Shown one piece after another: positions 6,241 through 10,457 of a stretch of 10,457 nucleotides of DNA. The notes beneath the pieces were generated by a model. It saw only the letters and a list, made by a program, of their open reading frames with translations, had not been told where the DNA came from and searched no databases. Origin of the DNA: JBGTBQ01 sp041749275. Its GTDB lineage: Bacteria; Acidobacteriota; Blastocatellia; Pyrinomonadales; Pyrinomonadaceae. The stretch spans positions 1 through 10,457 of the forward strand of contig JBGTBQ010000293.1 of assembly GCA_041749275.1 (NCBI GenBank), written 5' to 3'. The stretch's first letter is position 1; every line of letters starts with the position of its first letter. The translations under genes and the position numbers were made by a program.

Positions 6241-6371
6241 GAATCAGTAGTTGAAATCGGGCTTGGGAAATCAACAACTTACAGCTTCCATTTTAGCTAC
6301 GGTCGCAAAACCGAGAGCGTAAGTCTTTTGTTTTCAACGGGGACATTTTTCAACTACTGATTCGCATATAT
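6233..6371. repeat. Inverted-repeat element with perfect 24-bp arms
   Basis: The left arm 6233-6256 (starting ATATATGCGAATCAG and ending GTTGAAA) is the exact reverse complement of the right arm 6348-6371. The 91-base centre is AT-rich without an open frame. Its left arm overlaps the right arm of the preceding element by eight bases at ATATATGC. The word CGTAAGTCT inside it (6318-6326) is the reverse complement of 6199-6207 in the preceding element, and ACCGAGA occurs at 6217-6223 and again at 6310-6316. So the two elements appear related or derived from one another. Confidence 0.7.
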
Positions 6372-6426
6372 ATAAAGTTGAATAGACCTTGAGCCATGCA
6401 ACCGCGCCGCCGCTTCCTCGCAAAGA

Positions 6427-6435
6427 TGTTAGAAT
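6427..6435 (+). promoter_or_regulatory. Candidate extended -10 promoter of the TPR-CHAT gene
   Basis: TGT-TAGAAT fits an extended -10 box. The transcript would start near 6442, leaving a leader of about 57 bases before the ATG at 6499. There is no clear -35 at the usual distance. Confidence 0.35.
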
Positions 6436-6482
6436 CGCCCCGCAAGACTGCCCATTGACTCGGCTACGCGAATCATGGTCTC

Positions 6483-6489
6483 GAAGGAG
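6483..6489 (+). promoter_or_regulatory. Ribosome binding site GAAGGAG deciding the ATG at 6499
   Basis: GAAGGAG stands nine bases before ATG 6499. An in-frame ATG at 6475 lies upstream of this site and lacks one of its own, so the shorter protein, with its signal peptide at the N-terminus, is preferred. Confidence 0.7.
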
Positions 6490-6498
6490 TCCTTCCCG

Positions 6499-9400
6499 AT
6501 GAAGCTTCTTCAAAGCTTCGCCAACGCGCACAGGTCTCTCGCCGGGGCCATGCTCCGCCCTCTCCTGCTCATCACACTTTCGACGAGCGGAGCCGCATCT
6601 CTCGCGCAAAACCAACGGGCCGCGCAAAGTCCGGTCGCCAACAGACTGGCCGACGAAGCGACCAGACTCTTTCAGCAGAGGTCGAAGGAATCTCTGACGC
6701 GGGCCGTCGGAAAGTTCGAGCAGGCCGCTCGACTCTACCGGAACGCTCAGGATAAACGCTCGGCGGGCATCATGCTGAATTACATCGGCAAGATACATCA
6801 CGCACTGGGCGAGCCGCGGAAGGCGCTCGACTACTTCGAGCAATCACAGACGCTATCGCGGGCGGCGGATGACCGTGGGCAGCTCACCACGACGCTCAAC
6901 GACATCGGCATCGTCTACGACGAGTTGGGCGAGCCGCAAAAGGCGCTCGCTTATTACGAGCAGTCCGTGGAACTCGCGCGCGCGCTTGGCGACGGGAAGA
7001 GCGAAGCCAACACCCTTAACAACATCAGCGGCGTCTACTTCACCCTCGGACAGATGGAGAAGTCGCTCGAATACTCGACACAGGCGCTTATGGGCGCGCG
7101 GGCCGCCGGTGACCAATTGCGTGAAGCCAACGCGCTCATCAACCTCGGCGGCATCCACACCGCCACGGGAGAACAGCGACAGGCGCTCGAAAACCTCTCG
7201 GCGGCGCTCGTGCTCGTGCGCGCCATGGGAGACCGCGGCGGCGAGGCCACGGTGCTCAACAACATGGGCGGGGCCTACCGCGAACTGGGAGAAATGGCGC
7301 CGGCGCTGGAACACTACACCCGCGCGCTCACCCTGCGGCGCGAGGCCGGAGACCGCTATGCCGAGGCCAACTCGCTCAACAACCTCGGCAATCTCTATCA
7401 GGCGCTGGGAGAGCAGCAGCAGGCGCTCGACCATTTCGCGCAGTCGCTTTCACTGCGGCGCGCGGTCGGCGACCGGGCCGGCGAAGCGACCACGCTGGGG
7501 AACCTCGCCGGCCTCTACTTCGTGCTCGGGGAAAGCGAGCAGGCGCTCGATTACTTCGCACAGACGCTGGCGCTTTACCGCGCCGTGAAGCACGCCAACG
7601 GCGAAGCCGTCACGCTGAACAACCTCGGCTTCGTCGCGCTTGAGATGGGCGAACGGCAGAAGGCTTTAACCTACTTCGAGCAATCGCTGCCGCTCTTGCG
7701 CGCCGTCAAAAACAGACGCGTCGAAGCCACCACGCTCGGCAATATCGGCGGCGTCCATGCCGCTCTCGGAGACAGACCAAAAGCGCTCGACTACCGCACG
7801 CAGGCGTTGCAACTCACGCGCGACATCGGGGATCGGAGCGGTGAAGCGACCACGCTCCACAACATCGGTTTGCTCTACACGGAGGCGGGAGAGCGCGAGA
7901 AGGCGCTCGACTATTACACGCAAGCGCTCGCGCTCGCGCGCGCCGTCGGAGACCGCCTCGGCGAAGGCGCGACGCTCTACTGCATCGCACATGAAGCGCG
8001 CGAACGCGGCGACCTCCAAGAAGCACGCGCGCGCATCGAGGAATCTCTCTCCATCATCGAAAGCCTCCGCACGAAGATTACGAACCGGCGTCTGCGCTCT
8101 TCTTACTTCGCCACCGTCCAACAGTATTACGAGTTCTACATCAACCTGCTCATGCGTCTTCGCAAAGAGTCGCCCGCCGCCGGGTTCGAGGGCGCGGCGC
8201 TTCAGGCGACGGAGCGGGCGCGGGCGCGCGTCCTGCTGGAGACGCTCGCCGAGGCCGGCGCGGACATTCGACAGGGAGTTGATCCGAGTTTGGCCGCGCG
8301 CGAGCGCGCCGCGCGGCAGCGACTCAACGCGGCGGGGGAAAGGCGTCGCCAACTAATGAACCTGCCGAGCGCGAATGCGCGGAAGCTTGATGAAGCGACC
8401 GCTGATGTCGCCGCGCGCGCCGCCGAGTTGGAGCAGGTCGAGACCGAGATCAGACAGAAAAGCCCGCGCTATGCCGCGCTGACGCAGCCCGTACCGCTCT
8501 CGCTCGGCGAGATTCAATCCGAGGTGCTCGACCCGGACACGCTCCTGCTGGAATATTCTCTCGGCGAAAAGGTGAGCTACCTGTGGGCGGTCACGTCGGA
8601 TTCGATCAGCAGTTACGAACTGCCCGCGCGCGCCGAGATTGAGGAGGCTTCGCGGCAGGTTTACAACCTCCTCACCAACCCCACGGCGTTGCCGCTGGAC
8701 GCGACCGACGCGCAAGACCAAAGCACGCCGGACACCCGGCGGGAAACGCAAAGGGGCATTTCAGGGAGGGAAACACGCACGGCTTCGCGGGCCGCGATTC
8801 GGCGTTTGAGCGAAATGGTGTTAGCGCCGGCGGCGGCGCGTTTGGGCGACAAGCGGCTGCTCGTCGTCGCCGACGGCGCTTTGCAGTTCATCCCTTTCGG
8901 CGCGCTCTCCGACCCATCCGCGAAAGATCGGGATGGGGCTTACCATCCGTTGATAGTCAACCACGAGGTGGTCAACCTGCCGTCGGCTTCGACCCTCGCC
9001 GTCCTGCGACGAGAGTCGAAGGAACGCGCGCCGGCGTCAAAGACCTTCGCCGTGCTGGCCGACCCGGTCTTCGATGGCAAAGACGCGCGTCTCCGTGGCG
9101 GCGGCGCGAATGCCGTGGCGACGCGGCCCCAGACCGGCCCGACGCGTGGGCTGGCGCTGGTACATGAGCGCGTCAAAAAGTCGGCCCAGCAGACGGGTGT
9201 GTTGTCCAACACACTCGCCGTCGAGCGACTTCCCGGCACACGCCAAGAGGCCGCACGGATCGCGGAACTTGTGCCGGTCGCCGAGCGGAAGGTGTCGCTC
9301 GACTTCGCGGCCAGCCGCGAAACGATGACCGGCGCCGAGTTGGGGCGCTATCGCTACGTCCACCTCGCCACGCACGGGTTTCTCGACAGCGTGCAGCCGG

Positions 9401-9798
9401 AGTTGTCCGGCATCCTGCTCTCGATGGTGAACGAGCGCGGCGAGCCGCGAGACGGTTTTTTCCGGGCGCACGAGGTTTACAACCTGAAGCTCTCGGCGGA
9501 GATGGTGGTGCTTTCGGCCTGCGAGACGGGTTTAGGCAAAGAGATTAGAGGAGAGGGGCTGGTCGGGTTGACCAGAGGCTTTATGTACGCGGGCGCGCCG
9601 CGCGTCGTCGTCAGCCTGTGGAGCGTGAGCGACGCGGCCACCGCGGAGTTGATGACGCGCTTCTACCGTGGGATGCTGGCGGACAAATTACCCCCGGCGC
9701 GAGCGCTCCAAGCGGCGCAGATTTCCATCCTCGGCGACAAGCGTTACGCCGCTCCGTACTACTGGGCGGCTTTTACGCTGCAAGGCGAATGGCGCTGA
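6499..9798 (+). CDS. Exported TPR-CHAT protein, caspase-like protease
   Basis: The product has 1099 residues. The N-terminus MKLLQSFANAHRSLAGAM is followed by a hydrophobic stretch (about 21-37) ending ASLAQ, which looks like a signal peptide, so the protein probably acts outside the cytoplasm. A degenerate repeat (about 54-93) precedes eleven 40-residue TPR units (94-533) of the form N-N-x-G-x-x-Y-x-x-L-G-E-x-x-K-A-L-x-Y-x-x-Q-A-L. A helical segment with ALQATERARARVLLETLAEA and a charged, probable coiled coil (about 598-654) lead to a CHAT domain (about 680-1097). It retains both catalytic motifs: H-L-A-T-H-G-F (His959; first His 955) and L-S-A-C-E-T-G-L-G (Cys1008), then L-W-S-V-S-D. CHAT domains are caspase/separase-like cysteine peptidases, here presumably controlled by a partner bound to the TPR superhelix. 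No candidate substrate gene lies next to it. TPR-CHAT also occurs in type III-E CRISPR systems, but no Cas gene or array is present here. It is convergent with def, 16 bases apart. Confidence 0.9.
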   Translation: MKLLQSFANAHRSLAGAMLRPLLLITLSTSGAASLAQNQRAAQSPVANRLADEATRLFQQRSKESLTRAVGKFEQAARLYRNAQDKRSAGIMLNYIGKIHHALGEPRKALDYFEQSQTLSRAADDRGQLTTTLNDIGIVYDELGEPQKALAYYEQSVELARALGDGKSEANTLNNISGVYFTLGQMEKSLEYSTQALMGARAAGDQLREANALINLGGIHTATGEQRQALENLSAALVLVRAMGDRGGEATVLNNMGGAYRELGEMAPALEHYTRALTLRREAGDRYAEANSLNNLGNLYQALGEQQQALDHFAQSLSLRRAVGDRAGEATTLGNLAGLYFVLGESEQALDYFAQTLALYRAVKHANGEAVTLNNLGFVALEMGERQKALTYFEQSLPLLRAVKNRRVEATTLGNIGGVHAALGDRPKALDYRTQALQLTRDIGDRSGEATTLHNIGLLYTEAGEREKALDYYTQALALARAVGDRLGEGATLYCIAHEARERGDLQEARARIEESLSIIESLRTKITNRRLRSSYFATVQQYYEFYINLLMRLRKESPAAGFEGAALQATERARARVLLETLAEAGADIRQGVDPSLAARERAARQRLNAAGERRRQLMNLPSANARKLDEATADVAARAAELEQVETEIRQKSPRYAALTQPVPLSLGEIQSEVLDPDTLLLEYSLGEKVSYLWAVTSDSISSYELPARAEIEEASRQVYNLLTNPTALPLDATDAQDQSTPDTRRETQRGISGRETRTASRAAIRRLSEMVLAPAAARLGDKRLLVVADGALQFIPFGALSDPSAKDRDGAYHPLIVNHEVVNLPSASTLAVLRRESKERAPASKTFAVLADPVFDGKDARLRGGGANAVATRPQTGPTRGLALVHERVKKSAQQTGVLSNTLAVERLPGTRQEAARIAELVPVAERKVSLDFAASRETMTGAELGRYRYVHLATHGFLDSVQPELSGILLSMVNERGEPRDGFFRAHEVYNLKLSAEMVVLSACETGLGKEIRGEGLVGLTRGFMYAGAPRVVVSLWSVSDAATAELMTRFYRGMLADKLPPARALQAAQISILGDKRYAAPYYWAAFTLQGEWR
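6778..8097 (+). repeat. Eleven TPR-coding units in exact 120-bp register
   Basis: Every unit is exactly 40 codons: the N-x-I/L-G box recurs at 6778, 6898, 7018, 7138, 7258, 7378, 7498, 7618, 7738, 7858 and 7978 with no insertion or deletion. DNA words such as AGGCGCTCGA recur at the same phase in several units, so the array probably grew by duplication of a 120-bp module. The last unit (Y-C-I-A-H-E-A) is the most divergent and caps the array. Confidence 0.85.
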
Positions 9799-9814
9799 CA
9801 CCCGCAAGTCGAGT

Positions 9815-10306
9815 TCATCTCCACTTCTTCAACTTCTGGAAACGCTTCTTGACCATCTCGCGCTTGAGCGGCGAGAGGCGGTCAATGAAGAGCGTGCCGT
9901 CGTTATGGTCGGTCTCATGCAGAAAGCAGCGTGCGGCCAGACCTTCGGCCTCGCGCTCGAACCATTCGCCGCGCTCGTCCTGCGCGCGCAGGCGGACACG
10001 CATCGCGCGGCGCAAAGGCGCGTGGACTTTGCCGACCGAGAGACAGCCCTCTTCGCCGTCCTGCTCGCCTTCGACGGAGAGGGTTTCGGGGTTCGCCGCG
10101 ACGAGTTTGATGCCCTCGCAATCCATCACGAACAGACGCAAACTTAATCCTACCTGCTGCGCCGCGAGGCCGACGCCGTGCGCCGCGTACATCGTCTCGA
10201 ACATATCGGCGACCAATTTTTCCAGCTCTTCGTCAAAACGTTCGACCGGACGCCCGCGCTCTTTCAATACCTTCGCTGGAAACTCGACGATCTCCAGAAC
10301 TGCCAT
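9815..10306 (-). CDS. def: Peptide deformylase
   Basis: This enzyme removes the formyl group from the N-terminal methionine of new proteins in the cytoplasm and is usually essential in bacteria. The 163-residue length is normal. ATG 10306 follows GGGGAGAG (10311-10318) at a suitable distance. All three family motifs are present: G-V-G-L-A-A-Q-Q (residues 44-51), E-E-G-C-L-S (Cys88 as metal ligand) and H-E-T-D-H (His130 and His134 as metal ligands, Glu131 catalytic). After the second His the usual Leu is Asn (H-N-D-G rather than H-L-x-G), a variation next to the metal site. The tail is Lys/Arg-rich (KREMVKKRFQKLKKWR). def often sits next to fmt, but the left neighbour here is the convergent TPR-CHAT gene and the upstream side runs off the contig, so that cannot be seen. 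Confidence 0.95.
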   Translation of the reverse strand: MAVLEIVEFPAKVLKERGRPVERFDEELEKLVADMFETMYAAHGVGLAAQQVGLSLRLFVMDCEGIKLVAANPETLSVEGEQDGEEGCLSVGKVHAPLRRAMRVRLRAQDERGEWFEREAEGLAARCFLHETDHNDGTLFIDRLSPLKREMVKKRFQKLKKWR

Positions 10307-10345
10307 GCTTCTCTCCCCGCTTGTGTGTCGTGTGCGTGCGGCGAT

Positions 10346-10354
10346 AGTTTAGCA
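10346..10354 (-). promoter_or_regulatory. Candidate extended -10 promoter of def
   Basis: On the minus strand TGC-TAAACT fits an extended -10 box and is followed by ATC, as in the antitoxin promoter at 4177. The transcript would start near 10339, giving a leader of about 33 bases that includes the ribosome site. No convincing -35 is seen. Confidence 0.4.
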
Positions 10355-10414
10355 GTAGCGGATGCGTGAGACGACCGGAGTTGAGCGCAAGGCAAGGCCA
10401 TTTAAACCGAGGAG

Positions 10415-10457
<43 letters not shown>

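Noticed and set aside
5964..6371. Inverted-repeat cluster as a CRISPR array
   Set aside because: There are no regularly spaced direct repeats with unique spacers; the repeats are inverted pairs of different sequence.
6499..9798. TPR-CHAT as part of a type III-E CRISPR system
   Set aside because: There is no Cas7-11-like gene, no CRISPR array, and the protein carries a probable signal peptide.

Overview
The window is GC-rich (roughly 60% or more by eye) and has the look of a soil Acidobacteriota contig. Blastocatellia/Pyrinomonadaceae is my best guess, from the style of the TPR, CHAT and deformylase proteins; there is no rRNA or other marker to prove it. Both ends are probably assembly ends. 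The left edge cuts through an AT-richer IS630-type transposase, and the right edge is a 42-base run of G that is almost certainly a sequencing artefact.

Left part (1-4615). A transposase C-terminus (2-133) lies directly against, and in the same frame as, a TPR-protein gene that has lost its 5' end (155-1111). Next come a secreted beta-lactamase-fold serine hydrolase broken by one frameshift near 1646 (1187-2465), a convergent small lipoprotein gene (2479-3015, minus), and about 680 bases without a convincing gene. These are followed by a small membrane protein (3700-4137) and a VapBC-type toxin-antitoxin pair. The antitoxin is intact (4192-4470), but the PIN toxin is reduced to its first ~14 and last ~34 residues (4467-4615). 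So three of the seven coding loci here are damaged.

Middle (4637-6498). A minus-strand endonuclease/exonuclease/phosphatase-family gene (4637-5854) is separated from the next gene by a ~640-base intergenic region crowded with dyad symmetry. It contains a 29-bp-arm perfect hairpin inside a 10-bp outer inverted repeat, a 26/27-bp inverted repeat, and a 24-bp perfect inverted repeat. The last two share an ATATAT-centred junction. They look like stacked REP/MITE-type non-coding elements and are the least explained structure in the window.

Right part (6499-10457). A 1099-residue exported TPR-CHAT protein (6499-9798) has eleven TPR units in exact 120-bp register and an intact His/Cys CHAT protease dyad. 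It converges with def, peptide deformylase (9815-10306, minus), 16 bases away. The genes do not form one operon: strand switches and gaps suggest mostly single-gene transcription units, apart from the overlapping vapBC pair. Three candidate extended -10 promoters share a TGn-TAaaaT-like form.
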